Assembly: GCF_004193775.1 (NCBI RefSeq)
Contig: NC_041003.1
Coordinates: forward strand, 46,133,611-46,197,610
Direction of reading: 5' to 3'
DNA length: 64,000 nucleotides
DNA from: Glycine soja
Taxonomy: Eukaryota; Streptophyta; Magnoliopsida; Fabales; Fabaceae
In this document: one piece after another, positions 13,055-25,260 of the stretch
Numbering within the stretch: the stretch's first letter is position 1
Layout of the letters: each line of letters opens with the position of its first letter
Position numbers and translations under genes: made by a program
The notes under the pieces: generated by a model
Database searches by the model: none
What the model saw: only the letters and a program-made list of their open reading frames with translations
What the model was told of the DNA's origin: nothing

Positions 13055-13220
13055 CGTGCTGACTCTTGATGCATGTATTGCATACTTACACCAACAAAAG
13101 TTGGTTGAGTTTGAAAAGATAGAACTTATGCCTAATAAGAACCTAACTTCAAACTCCGCTGCTAACACTTTATTATTAAGTACTATTTATAAATATCTAT
13201 CCTCTAAAAAAATCTATAAA
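10330..13220. other. Intergenic sequence, no gene recognised
   Basis: AT-rich with scattered moderate-GC patches (10440-10620, 11040-11560, 12230-12330). No open frame is long enough to support a product. A compound (CT)n(AT)n microsatellite lies at 13019-13054. Confidence 0.55.
13019..13054. repeat. Compound (CT)n(AT)n microsatellite
   Basis: Uninterrupted CT dinucleotides followed directly by AT dinucleotides, about 36 bp in all. Confidence 0.95.
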
Positions 13221-13229
13221 TATTTGAGT

Positions 13230-13950
13230 GAATAGTCATTTTTATCCTTAAATATGTAAATCGTTAATAAATTTGTTCTTAAAAGATTAAGCTTTAAAAT
13301 TTAATCCCCAAAAATATAAAAAAGGCGACAAATTTATTAATTCGTTATCGTTAATAAAATAATATACGTGATACAGAGAGACAAATTTTTCATAAAATTA
13401 ATTACCAACATGATCATGCTAAATATATTGGACAAAAATATCAGTAAATTATTATTATTGAACTTAAATGTCAGTAATTTTTAATTGGATGAAAATGTCA
13501 TTCATTTTAATTTTTTACCAAATGTCAATACGTTTCCATTGGACAAGACTGTCAATAAGTTATCATTAATAGGCCACAATATCATTAATTTTCTATTGTA
13601 TCAAAATGCCAATAATTTTTTATTGAACATATATGTCAGTAATTTTTTTTTGAATCTAAATATGAGTTTATTTCCATTAGACTAATTTATTATACCCCAA
13701 ATGTTTATTAGTAAAACAAATATACTAATACTATTATATACAATGTTTAAAAAATTAATACAAAACTGAAATATGATACAATATTCAACATTAAATAAGA
13801 GACTTTTTTTTAATAAAAATCCAATTAACGTCATTTAGCCTTTCCTTTAAGTATTTTATATTATTGTATATTTTGAAACAAATTAAATAATATCTATGCA
13901 AATATTAAAACTAAATATCTACAAAAAAACCACTCTTTTTAATAAAGCAG

Positions 13951-13984
<34 letters not shown>

Positions 13985-14540
13985 AATGAAAGTACAACAT
14001 ATTTAAGATAAAAATAAATTCATAAAGTAATTGTATATTAAATTTATCTTTAAATTTGTCAATTTTTAAATTATCATTTTAATCCCTAAATTTGTATATC
14101 GCCGACAAATTTATCTTTAAAAGATTAAAATTTAAAATTTAGGAAAAATTTATTCTAAAGTTATATTTTACTCTTCAATGAATTGAAATTTAGAGTCGAG
14201 TCTAACAAATTAATCTACTAGAAACATAGTGATATTTAGGTCCAAGAAAAAATTGTTAACATTTTTGTCCAACAAAAAATTAATAACATTTAGATTTAAT
14301 AATGGTAATTTATTGATATTTTCATCTAATCTATTCAACATGACCACATTAAAAACTAATTTTGTAATAAATTCGTCCTTCTATATTACATAGATTATTT
14401 TATCAACATTAATAGATGAAAGTTGATGGTCTAATAAATTTATCCTATTTTTATATTTTTAAAATTAAATTTTAAATTTTAATCTTTTAAAGATAAATTC
14501 ATCATCAATTTACACATTCACGACTAATGAATGTTTATCT
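13230..14540. repeat. Long degenerate inverted repeat whose arms carry a 27-30 bp minisatellite
   Basis: The left arm (about 13230-13690) and the right arm (about 14150-14535, inverted) share the order: AAAAGATTA block, AAATTTAAT block, a block ending near CATGATCATG/GTGGTCATG, then tandem units. The left arm has about eight or nine imperfect 27-30 bp units of the type TTGGACAAAAATGTCAGTAA. The right arm has about four units in reverse complement. The spacer holds a (TA)n run at 13951-13976. A further direct copy of the outer end lies at about 14060-14150. This fits an old foldback-type transposon with subterminal repeats. Clear termini and a target duplication were not identified. Confidence 0.6.
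13951..13976. repeat. (TA)n microsatellite
   Basis: A perfect TA run of about 26 bp in the spacer of the inverted minisatellite structure. Confidence 0.95.
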
Positions 14541-14544
14541 TATA

Positions 14545-17500
14545 TATTTTTATGAATTGTAAGATTATTCTAGTTTCACTAAATTAAAACTCAACTCACC
14601 TAATTTTTTTTAATACGAAAAAAGGTGTATAATACTGATGCACAAAATATTGTGCGTATGCACACTTCTCGGTACCGGAGGAGCAGTGGAATGCAACCCT
14701 AGTTCCAAGACCTTTCACCATATTATAGTATAAATTATTGAATTATTGGCTACAGTGCATTTTTATCAAACAATAGTTGTCATTACTCATTAGTCATTAC
14801 TAGGAGTCTAGGATTTTTTTTAAAGTTGGCAACGGTAACCGAGGCTTGGAAATTTGCTGATGGAGGCAAGAATCAAGAATTACTCTAAAGTCTCCGAGAA
14901 TCTTCTAAACCAGAGTTCCCCGACAAGTCCTCTCTTCCCCACATAATAATGAGAAATGTTCGTCCACATGATTAATCTCTAGTTGTACTATTTAATGTCA
15001 TTCTTTCTTTCTTTTTACGTGTTTTTATAGATAAATATTAGTAGTTAATTTTTTTAAATATAAGTATAAAAAATTAAATTTATTATTTTCAATTATTAAG
15101 TTAATTTTATAACTTTATGAGTGTAATTTCATTGTTTTGCTTAAAATAACGTGCTGCTTGCTGGTTGTGTGTGCTTGTTATCTGTTCATATTCAGTGGAA
15201 ATTACTCTCCCGTTTTAGGTCCGATTATAGCGATATTCCCTACGTAGTCATTGTTTTTCTCAATTATTTTTAACCCCTCCTCCCACTCTTCAAATTTTTA
15301 ATTAGATATTTTTCCAGTTTTAATTGTGTTAAACTTTTTATTTACGTTTTCTCTCTTTGTTATTTACAACATAAGTCGGCTTTATTTTTGTTTCCAAAAA
15401 TGCAAGGGTAACTAATTCTTTTCTTTCCTCTTGTTCCAAAAGGCAATGAATTGAATTTTAGTAGTTAGTGGTCGTGACATGTTATCAGATTTGGTGCGTT
15501 TATTTCTTGACATTGCTATGTGATGAAACTGAAAGCCGTTCAACTTGAAGAGATACATAAACTTCACATTTGTATGCGTTAAAAATAAACTTTCACCGTA
15601 GTCCATAACTAGCCCATTAATCAATTAACACCTTGTCATTCTTCTGGTTAGATATAAGCACAATAGAGAATACAAATTAGATATAACCAGAGTACTGGCT
15701 CGTTAAAGTGGTGGCATATGCACCATTGGCTCATAAAGACGAAATTTTCATAAAATAAGTAATAAAGTGAAACTGCACGGTAACCCATGTTACATAAAGG
15801 TTGAACCAATGACACCACTTATCATCGTAATACGAATCATTGTCCTTCTGCTGGAGATTGTTTACCTATCTGTTTGTATTAACATCGAATAAGCTAATAA
15901 ATATTGTGCGCCCTAATGTAGTAGTGGTCCAAATTGAATGAAAAAAGAAGAATAGTAATAATAATTCAGAAGATCCAAATCGTTGATATTATTAAGTCAT
16001 AACTGCTTCTCTGTGTGATTGTTTGTTTGCCTGTAACTTTGTACTGTTTTTTTCCTAGTCCAGCATTATGCTCTAAACTCTAATATGTTTGGCCGGATTG
16101 TATGAAGCTGGAGGTGTACGTCCACCAAAAAAGCCAATTTCAAAGCATATATTATTAGGTGCATCGATGAATGTATGTGTCGTATTCTTAATCTTGGCAC
16201 ACATGATAACGACGGGAAAAATAGTACTATATCCTTCTCCCCTAGCTTAATTTGGATGGAGATGTGATTAAATAGTGAATAGATAAATCATGTTATCTGT
16301 TTGATTAATTGTTTGTTTAAGTACAGCATAATCAAGAAATTAAATTTTATGCACAAAGTATTCAACGACTAAACATGTGCACTTTTACCATAAGTTTGAC
16401 CTTTGACTTTAGAGTTTAATTTTGGTCTATGGATCACGTGATCATTTTGCTAGTCACGTGAGCCTCTTGTTGGATAGGATACTATACTCTAATGACTAGT
16501 CCCAAAGGAATCACATCCCATGCATCTGATCAAAAGGGGAAAAGTAATACCAACATTAATGAACAACTTAACCTATTTTGAATTTATGTCAGCGTCAAAG
16601 GCCATCCATACAGTATTGAGAATCAAACACCTTGTTCTATACAAAAAAAAAAAAAAAATGTCGTTATACTTAATTAATCTATATATGTGATGTGAAATTT
16701 TCTTAACCATATTCTCCTGTGAACAAGTTAAAAAGAAAAAAACTAGCTATAAATTTAGCAAGTAATAATTAAAAATGGCTTGTTTATGCTATACATATTT
16801 TCAACAGAGAATGTTGTAAATTTACACCTTTTATTTATATTAAAATGGAAGCAAAGTTATTTAATATATTTGGTTGGGGATAGAATGGGTTGTGCATGTC
16901 AGGTGTATGACATGTGAAGGTTGGACCCTACTCTGTTGAAAAATTTCAAGTGCCAGCTTAGAGCAAGAGGTATTCGGGGAAACAGTGTAATATAGGCAGG
17001 AAATTAAGGAAAAAGATTGAGGTTGACTCAATATCATTGTGGTTAATCTGTACTTGTCATGATATCTCACTCATGAGTAGTAGTAACGGGGATGGTAAAA
17101 GATCATGTGGGTCGATCTGCTAGCACGTTATTAATTTGATGGGAAGGAGTGAAGAACTTGACCCATCAGTTTTTTGTAGAACACATATTGCTTATTATAT
17201 GTCTAAATTAGCATTGACAAAATAAAGATGAAAGGAACGAATAGAAAGAAACAAAATTTCTCCAAAGGACATTTGCCAATAATAGAATTAATGAAATAGG
17301 ATTTATATATCATTGGTACTTCTTAAATAAAATGAAACGTTATTATCAATTACATATATATCTCTATCTTATTCAATGTTCAATTTAGCATTCAAAAAAT
17401 ATTAATGATTTTTCTATATTTATTATTTTTTTTAATAAATCTTAGTAAATAAATAAAATGTATATTGAAAATTATGTTACTAATCCTCCCTCAATTTACA

Positions 17501-18590
17501 GTATTTACTGTACTGATAACGAAAAGCAAACGTAGAATACAGATACAGGAAAATGCAACGCGTGTTAGTGTCCTCTAGTATCGTCAGCCTTTTATGAAGC
17601 AGCAGCAGATATTTTTGATAGTGAAAGCGAAAGTGAAGCAATCGCTGATAACCTGAGACCAGTGCACCACTCTCTGCTTTTTAGGCAATCAACCCAAATC
17701 AAGTTTCGCGCCAATTCTCAGCCAAAAAAATATCAATTGTTTAATACCCTTCAACTGATTTTTGTTTAACTCAATTACTTCAAATTCACAAGTAGATGAA
17801 CAGTGCTCAAAAAGAAGAAATGATAAACAATAAGAATAATATGATTTTTTATGTTAAAAGAATACGTAATTTGCTCACAAATTAGTTTAATCAATGTTAA
17901 ATTGGTCTTAGTAAATTATCAGATTAGTTGTGTAATTGAACTAACCTGTAAATTATCAGATTGATTGTGTAATTGAGCTAACCTAAAACAAGAGTTGACT
18001 TGCATGCCAATTGGTACCAAGTTTCAATTGATTTGATAAAATATTGATACATAAGTAAATAATTTGGATAAGCATGGGCTCATGCATTTGGTCACTAGTA
18101 TGTGAGTATCAACAAAATATATGTTGAGAGAGATTAACTTCTTAAATAAATTTTAGTATCTAAAAATTTCATCTCTGACTTCATTATGATTCACCTAATT
18201 GCTGCTAAAAAACTAAGATTCATCCAAAAAAAATTAATTTATGACATGATAATTAATTAAGATATCATCAAGTACTATTTAGAATAACATTTCTATTATA
18301 CTAATTAATATTATTGTGGTTACATTATATTTATTAATCTAATGCAAAAGTTTAATTTTACTTTGGATGTGAATATTTCGTTAAATGTATAATTTATAAA
18401 TATATCTATAAGTATTTTTAGCCTCTTAATGGTTGGACTAATCCTAACGAGTTTCTTAGATTTAACTCATCTCAATTTTTCAGAAACAAAAACTAATAGG
18501 GTAATTGGATTGACATTATTATCTTATATTTCCTCAAAATTTAAGGTCAAGTGAACAGAAAATGTAAATATTATTCTTGGTTTTAGTATG

Positions 18591-18648
<58 letters not shown>

Positions 18649-19220
18649 ATATAATCTTATTTAAATTGAACAAAATTATTATAAGAAAAAACTCTATCCA
18701 ATGAATGATTCATCAATTAAATTGATCCGATGAATAATTAGTCTTATTAAATTATAAGATTAGTTGTGCAATTGAATAATCGGTTTAACTTTTGTGTAAT
18801 TGCTTAAATAGATGGTTAATGTTAAACTTGTGGATTCCTCAATATCACATAAATTTAAAAACTCCATATAAAAGTTGACTCTAATGTTAAGTTTTTTTAA
18901 GTAAATGCTAAGGTTATACTTTACTTAATTTTCCTTCTTAATTTGGAAAGTACCTTTTTATTCATAAAAAATAATTAGCATTAATTGCATGAAAAACATC
19001 ACAAGGTCAGATGTTTGAATGGCAAATTTTCTTAAATAGTGCATCTTATTTTTGAGCAATAAACAATCGTGTCCCAAATGTTCTTAGTGGTACAATTAAA
19101 AACACGTATTTCTCCTTTAATGATTGAACATGACTATCCCGACATAAGATATGATGTGCATGTTTGAAAGTCTAGGTGCATTAGTGAATTTCCTTGTTTG
19201 ACGCCCACGCCCAACAAGAA
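14545..19220. other. AT-rich intergenic sequence
   Basis: No gene is supported. One patch at about 17540-17750 is less AT-rich. It stays open for roughly 60 codons on the plus strand, with an acidic SESESE stretch, and contains TTTCGCGCC, but it has no start, homology or splice evidence. Open frames at 15412-15624 and 16861-17070 on the minus strand have no recognisable features. Confidence 0.5.
18594..18645. repeat. (TA)n microsatellite
   Basis: About 26 uninterrupted TA units. This is the longest dinucleotide repeat in the window. Confidence 0.97.
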
Positions 19221-19227
19221 GCTATAT

Positions 19228-19363
19228 GTGTGTTTGGGAATATATTTTAGACGCACGTATTCTCTTATTTTTCATGTCAAAATCTTGTATTGATGGAGAA
19301 GCTAAGAATAATTGTTTTAAAATATTCACATCGCGTCAAGCTAAAAGTTGTTTCCAAACACAC
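19228..19363. mobile_element. Small MITE with GTGTGTTTGG terminal inverted repeats
   Basis: The left end GTGTGTTTGGGAA and the right end (reverse complement GTGTGTTTGGAAAC) pair over about 12 bp. The same word GCTATAT(G) flanks both sides (19221-19228 and 19364-19371), a 7-9 bp duplication depending on where the boundary is drawn. Size is about 136 bp with no coding capacity. An hAT- or Mutator-type MITE is likely from the duplication length. Confidence 0.6.
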
Positions 19364-19371
19364 GCTATATG

Positions 19372-20314
19372 TATTAGCTTCCAAGAACCACGTTACGTGG
19401 TAGTAATGCAAAACCAAACACAAGAGACACGTGTGAGAAGAAACTATTCTCTTGTGTTTTTGAAAATACAATAAATGTAAAAATTTAGGTGCTATTAATT
19501 CACTTAAATAATTCAAAAGTAATTTTTTTATTCGTAAAAATAACTTTAAAGTTATAGAGTATGTACGAGTTGTTATCCAACATGCGATATGCATTTTAAG
19601 ACTAATCTAATATACCAACACAAAAATAACACTCCAGATCGGATCGGATCAGAAACGTAGTTTTGAAACTTGCAAACGGACACTCAAACATGAACAGCTA
19701 ATTTTACACTATACATGAGAAATTACGTCCGCAACGTGTGTTAAGCTTCAAATTTGTATATGCGTATAACAGGTTTCAAAATTTATATTTTTACTTCTTT
19801 AAACAAAAAAGATGAAATTTAGGTATCACAATAAAAAAAAAAAATCAAATAAGAGACAGATAATGAGAGTTTTTATGCATGAAGAGTGCAAGACAGCATA
19901 TGCACTGTAATTTGGCGGATTGATCACACCTTGTACTCTTTGAACTTCATTAATAAATTATTATTTGCCTTTAGAAAAAATAACAAAAATAATCTAAAAT
20001 GACTCTAAACTATTAAGAACAACATAAAAAAACACTAAAATCTTACAGTGCATTCTAGCATATTAATTAAAAATGATCAAATAAGTTCTAATTTTGAGAG
20101 AATTAAAGTCTTTTTAAAAAATGATGTATTTTCACACTATCATCAATAATCAATATTAACATGATAACTATTTCTTTTTATTTTTTACCTCTATAATTTG
20201 TGCAATGTCACGTGTCAACCTATTGATTTATTGATGCAAACAGATAATTTTGAATTATGAGTTTATAACTCCACATATTTTATCTCAAAAAAAAGAAAAA
20301 CTCCACATATTTTA
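19372..20314. other. AT-rich intergenic sequence, no gene seen
   Basis: Short open frames only, shared between strands and of low complexity. A short word (CTCCACATATTTTAT) is repeated near 20270 and 20301, just before the foldback element. Confidence 0.55.
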
Positions 20315-20324
20315 TTTTTATTAA
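20315..20324. repeat. Target-site duplication, left copy (TTTTTATTAA)
   Basis: Ten bases identical to 21806-21815, immediately outside the foldback element. Confidence 0.88.
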
Positions 20325-21805
20325 GGCAAAAACACCAAAAAGGGGCACTTTTACAAATTATTTACCAAAAAGGGGTTATTTTGCAATTATTTCCGGGGGG
20401 CGGTCTGTTTTTTTATTGCAAAGCGCCCCCCACTCAGGCGCCTCCACTGTGCACGTGACACGTGGCACAGGGAGGTAGCGCCCCTGACGCAGGCGTCTTT
20501 GGTAGTGCCCAGGGGTCAGGCACTACTGGTGGCGCCCCTGCTGCAGGCGCTACGGCTAGCGCAGGGCAGCCAGGCGCCTGCCCCCCCCCTCAACATCTTC
20601 TTCTCACACCCCTCAGTCTCTTCCCACACCCCCCCACCCCAAAATTTTATATTTTTTATATTGTTTATCAAAAATTTAAATTTTGTTTCATCTTTCTTAT
20701 TAGTATTATTTGTTATTTTTTTATATTCCCACACCCCCACCCCAAAATTTCAATAAGATTATTTTTTATACACTCTAAATTGTATATTTTTTAATTTGTT
20801 TATCAAAAATTTAAATTTTTTTTCATTTTTATTATAGTATTATTTGTTATTTTTTTATGTTTTATTATTCTCTCTTTTTGAAGTATATATAAGTACATTT
20901 TCAATAAAATACATTTTCACCTAAAATACATTTTGAAATCCTAAAATGTTTTAAAATGCTTTTTGATTGGGTCAATTCTTTTTTGATTTGGCCATTAAAA
21001 TACGTTAGAGATCACTTTTGATTTATGTGTCATTAACATTATGGTTATTTATTTTTATTTATTTTAAAAGCATTGCACAATAAGATTGAAACGACAAATA
21101 AATAAAAATAAAAAAAAATGATCTCTAACGTAATTTAATGGCCAAATAAAAAAAGAATTGACCAAATCAAAAAGCATTTTAAAACATTTTAGGATTTCAA
21201 AATGTATTTTAGGTGAAAATGTATTTTATTGAAAATGTACTTATATATACTTCAAAAAGAGAGAATAATAAAACATAAAAAAATAACAAATAATACTAAT
21301 AATAAAAATGAAAAAAATTAAATTTTTGATAAACAAATTAAAAAATATACAATTTAGAGTGTATAAAAAATAATCTTATTGAAATTTTGGGGTGGGGGGT
21401 GTGGGAATATAAAAAAATAACAAATAATACTAATAAGAAAGATGAAACAAAATTTAAATTTTTGATAAACAATATAAAAAATATAAAATTTTGGAGTGGG
21501 GGGTGCGGGAAGAGACTGGGGGGTGTGAGAAGAAGAGGCTGGGGGGGGGGGCAGGCGCCTGGCTGCCCTGCGCTAGCCGTAGCGCCTGCAGCAGGGGCGC
21601 CACCGGTAGTGCCTGACCCCTGGGCACTACCAAAGGCGCCTGCGTCAGGGGCGCTACCTCCCTGTGACACGTGTCACGTGCACAGTTGAAGCGCTTGGGT
21701 GGGGGGCGCTTTGCAATAAAAAAACAGACCCCTCCTGAAAATAATTACAAAAGAATCCCTTTTTGATAAATAATTTGTAAAAGTGCCCCTTTTGGTGTTT
21801 TTGCC
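20325..21805. mobile_element. Foldback (long-TIR) Mutator-like transposable element, 1481 bp
   Basis: The two arms, about 20325-21016 and 21119-21805, are near-identical inverted copies with only scattered mismatches. They are separated by a loop of roughly 100 bp. Outer ends read GGCAAAAACACCAAAAAGGGG and its inverse. A perfect 10-bp direct repeat, TTTTTATTAA, flanks the element at 20315-20324 and 21806-21815, as expected for a Mutator-type insertion (8-11 bp). Each arm contains a GC-rich block (about 20385-20640 and 21490-21715) made of GGCGCC-type palindromic modules and a GCACGTGACACGTG motif, embedded in AT-rich DNA. Open frames inside the arms (Gly/Ala/Ser/Pro-rich) occur in both arms and look incidental. 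No transposase is present, so it is non-autonomous. High arm identity suggests a recent insertion. Confidence 0.88.
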
Positions 21806-21815
21806 TTTTTATTAA
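21806..21815. repeat. Target-site duplication, right copy (TTTTTATTAA)
   Basis: Ten bases identical to 20315-20324, immediately outside the foldback element. Confidence 0.88.
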
Positions 21816-24419
21816 TAACAAATGCTGAATACTTAGTTTGAGAAAGGTTACTGTTGCTTGGCTTTGGCGGGAAATGGTATAAATGAAATTGAATAATAGC
21901 CTTGAAATCCGACGACGATGCATCGATGCCCACGTACGACTGGTCCACGTCAGCCAGTGCTTGATTCACGGGATTCCTGTGAATACTCAGAAATTAGCTG
22001 CAATAAATGCACGGGTACGCGAGCTTTCTTTTCTATTCAATAAATTGTTTTTTTAGTTATTTTATTTCTTTAAAAAAAAAAAGGAAAAAACTAAAGTATA
22101 TTTTTGTTCTAATTTTTGAAATTCGATTTTAATTTTAATGATAGTTGTAAACCATCATAAAATGCATTTTAAAGATCCAATACAAAGTATTTAGCAAACT
22201 AGAATAAAAAATAGGACAAAAACTTCTGAAATATTTAAACCGAATTTAAAAAGAAATTAGGGAGAGCAAAACATACTAATGATACTAAAATGAGTCATCG
22301 AGTCCAACTCAACAGGTCAATAAGTCCAATGTGAATTTCTTATGGGTTATGTTTTTTATTGCTTCACCTAGTTCGATGACTCATCAGCAGGTTGGAACAA
22401 GTTGGCCAATTTTATCTTAAATTTGTATAATGTCTAAATGCATTTGATTTTATGAAAAATTTAAAGATTTTAAGCTCATGTTAATTAAATTGTAAACTCT
22501 TATTAGAAGTGAAGAAAAGGTTTATAACAATAACAGCTATTTAACAACTAACTCGGATAAAATAAAAATATGCGGTACCTATTTATAAACAGTAAGAAAT
22601 TGGAAATTTGTAATTTTCTTTTAAATTTAAAATATTTATATTTTAAAAATTAAAAAATACTGATTACTTTCTATTTTGTTTGTCTAATGTTTTATTGAAC
22701 AAAATAACAGATATTGTCAATAAAGGTATAAAATGATTTATTTAAGCACGTGTAGTTTTGGTAAAAAAATAATATTTTGATGCATTACAAAATCTTTAAA
22801 TAATATATTATTTTTAAGATAACTTATGATGGGAAATTTTTAACTATACCAACATGATACAGTTGAGCTCCTTGAAGGGTTATAATTGATTTAAGGATTG
22901 CATACTCTTTCCTTCAAGGAACTCGATTATAGAGAGAAATATCTTCTTTATAACAATCGCAAATAAATGTGTATGCTTCTCACAAATTAACAAAACTTCA
23001 TTCCTGAAAAGATGTCCTCAAAGCTATATGTAACTTATTACTACAAATTTGTGTATAAATCCAATTAATTATTGCCAGATGTTTTCTAATCAAATGGGAA
23101 GTCTAAGTGTCTAAGGACACTCAAATTTTTTTTTCTCTTAAATCATGCTATGTAGTATATAATCTTATGTCTAACTTAGTGTGCGTAAAATAGAACTGCC
23201 TGTAAAAGTTAATTACTTTTTCATCCAAACGTGTTAATTTTGGATCAAGCATGGGCACAAAAACTTAGGGTGAAGACTAAAGAAATGTCTTTGTTTGTAA
23301 AGGAGGACGAAGTGATCCGTGACTTCTTTCGATCACTTTAAGTTTAAATAGATAATTTCTGTTATTATTTAATATATTTTAGATTTTAGATTTGAAGTGG
23401 AAGAGCGGAAGAATATAAGTAGATGGTAGACATATATAACCAAGTATTCCTACCCTAAACAACAGAAGGTACCTCGGCCGAGTATATCTCAGCTTGGATT
23501 AAGAAGGACCTTTAGTATTATCCTAATCTAATCATCTTATGTTAATATGTTATTATCAGATAATATCAAATTATAATTTTCTTTAATCAAAACCCAGTGA
23601 CAAATCATTAAAATTTATGCTATTGGGACAATATTCATATACATAAATTTGTTGGGGACAATACTCATATTATAAATTTGTTTGTTTGCATTATATTTCA
23701 AACTACAGAAATAATTTATAATTATATTAAAAATTTGTGGAGACAATTACCTCCAATGTGCAACAAACAGATCTGTCCCTGTCAAAATATAAGGTCTATA
23801 AATCCTATGATTCATAAATATTTGTATATATAAAAAAATAGATTCTCAATGCATGAATGTTAGGTTCATTTTAATTATCATACAGAGTATACTCCTAATT
23901 TTAGTGTCGGAGTGTTCTTGCCGAGTAAATTACAAAAATTGGAGTAGGAGAAACAAAACAGGAATTGACAAAGAGGTACTAAGCAAGGCTACTAAAGAAA
24001 AAAAATTGCTTCAATACACCTTGGTCCTGAACAAGTACAATATGTTTCGTACATTAAAATTTATAAAAATACTTGTTTAAATGTTATTCCAGCAAACCCT
24101 TATATTTTGGAAGACAGAGAATTTTAATTAGAGAACCAAGCAAGCACGTTTCGCCCATAAACCGAAAAAACAGTGTGGAGCAAAAACATAAACATGACCT
24201 ATTATTCCAGACACCATTATTCTAGTGGATTCAGATAACACCAAACATCAATTATACTTCCCAAAATCATGATAATATCATAAAATAATAACAGTAATGA
24301 ATTATTATTTTAGTTTTCACCCTAAAAATATAATTTATAATTATTTTTTTATCATGAATCTAAACTAAAAACATTATTCGTGTATTAGCTAGCCATGTCC
24401 ACGAATCAGGAGCTGAGCA
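21816..24419. other. Intergenic sequence, no gene recognised
   Basis: Mostly AT-rich. A moderate-GC patch lies at 21820-22020. A short imperfect hairpin has arms at 22865-22878 and 22911-22924. A CTCGGCCGAG palindrome lies near 23470. No open frame with recognisable content; the one at 23853-24080 has no supporting features. Confidence 0.5.
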
Positions 24420-24734
24420 TGTTTATATTAAAAGAATTGAATAATTAAAATTTTATTTATATCTAACTATGAGTATACAAGATATATATAGAGTATAAAG
24501 AAATAACAAATTAAAAATTATCTATAACTTGAATTTAAATTATAACAATTTATAACTAATTGTTCTATTATATCAATAATCTAACACTTTCTTGCAAGAT
24601 GGTGATGGTGAAGTCAAGGTCAATCTTGTTTTTCATAATTTTTTTGCATGAAAATGTACATCTTTGAAGAGACAATATGCAAGTCTATCAAAACCAATAA
24701 ATGAAAACTTAATCATTAAGTAAAAGTCATAACA

Positions 24735-24990
24735 CAAGACTTAATTTCTTAAGAGAAGCAAACACCCTTAATCACCATAAGGTAAAATAAAAAAAAAAGA
24801 CTTAATTACCTAAAAAGACATAAACAAGAAAAAAATTTAACTACCTAAAAAGGCAGAAACATAAGATAACTTAATCATCTATAAGACAAAAACAAAAGAA
24901 TGACTTAATCACCTAAAAGACAAAAACAAAATGATTTAATTGCATAAAATGACATAAGCAAGAAGGCTTAATCACCATAAATAATTTCAA
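24735..24990 (-). repeat. Degenerate 33-45 bp tandem repeats inside the miniature LTR element
   Basis: On the minus strand, units of the form AGGTGATTAAGTC followed by a T-rich stretch ending in GTCTTTT recur about six to eight times with many substitutions. They occupy nearly half of the internal region. Confidence 0.6.
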
Positions 24991-25214
24991 ATGGAGGACA
25001 TGATATAATTTCACTATATAGCCTCCAAAAAGTTTCTTCAAGGAGATAGTCATTTGATAATTGGTAGAAATTATATTTAATGGATAGATTAAAAGCAAAT
25101 GATAGATGACCATCAAGAAAAAAGAAGGATCAATATAAATTAACCTGTTGGCTCTATAATATCATATTAAAAAGTGAAATAATTAAAATTTTATTCATTT
25201 CAAATTATGAGTAT

Positions 25215-25218
<4 letters not shown>

Positions 25219-25255
<37 letters not shown>
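25219..25255. repeat. (AT)n microsatellite within the right LTR
   Basis: About 37 bp of AT dinucleotides. The matching place in the left LTR has only a short ATATATAT, so this expanded after insertion. Confidence 0.9.

Positions 25256-25260
<5 letters not shown>

Noticed and set aside
18594..18645. Long TA runs as TATA boxes or origins
   Set aside because: They are simple dinucleotide microsatellites with no gene positioned downstream at the right distance.
20462..20794. Gly/Ala/Ser-rich open frame starting MAQGGSAPDAG, and its counterpart on the other strand at 21338-21670
   Set aside because: Both lie inside the inverted arms of the foldback element, arise from GC-rich palindromic repeats, and end in low-complexity Phe/Ile-rich read-through. 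They are better explained as by-products of the repeat.
24913..25116. Minus-strand segment with CPPFEIIYGD, resembling a Ty3-gypsy integrase motif
   Set aside because: The match is short, in a different frame from the longest open stretch, followed at once by a stop, and sits in the core of a miniature LTR element with no other pol sequence. Chance or deep decay is more likely.
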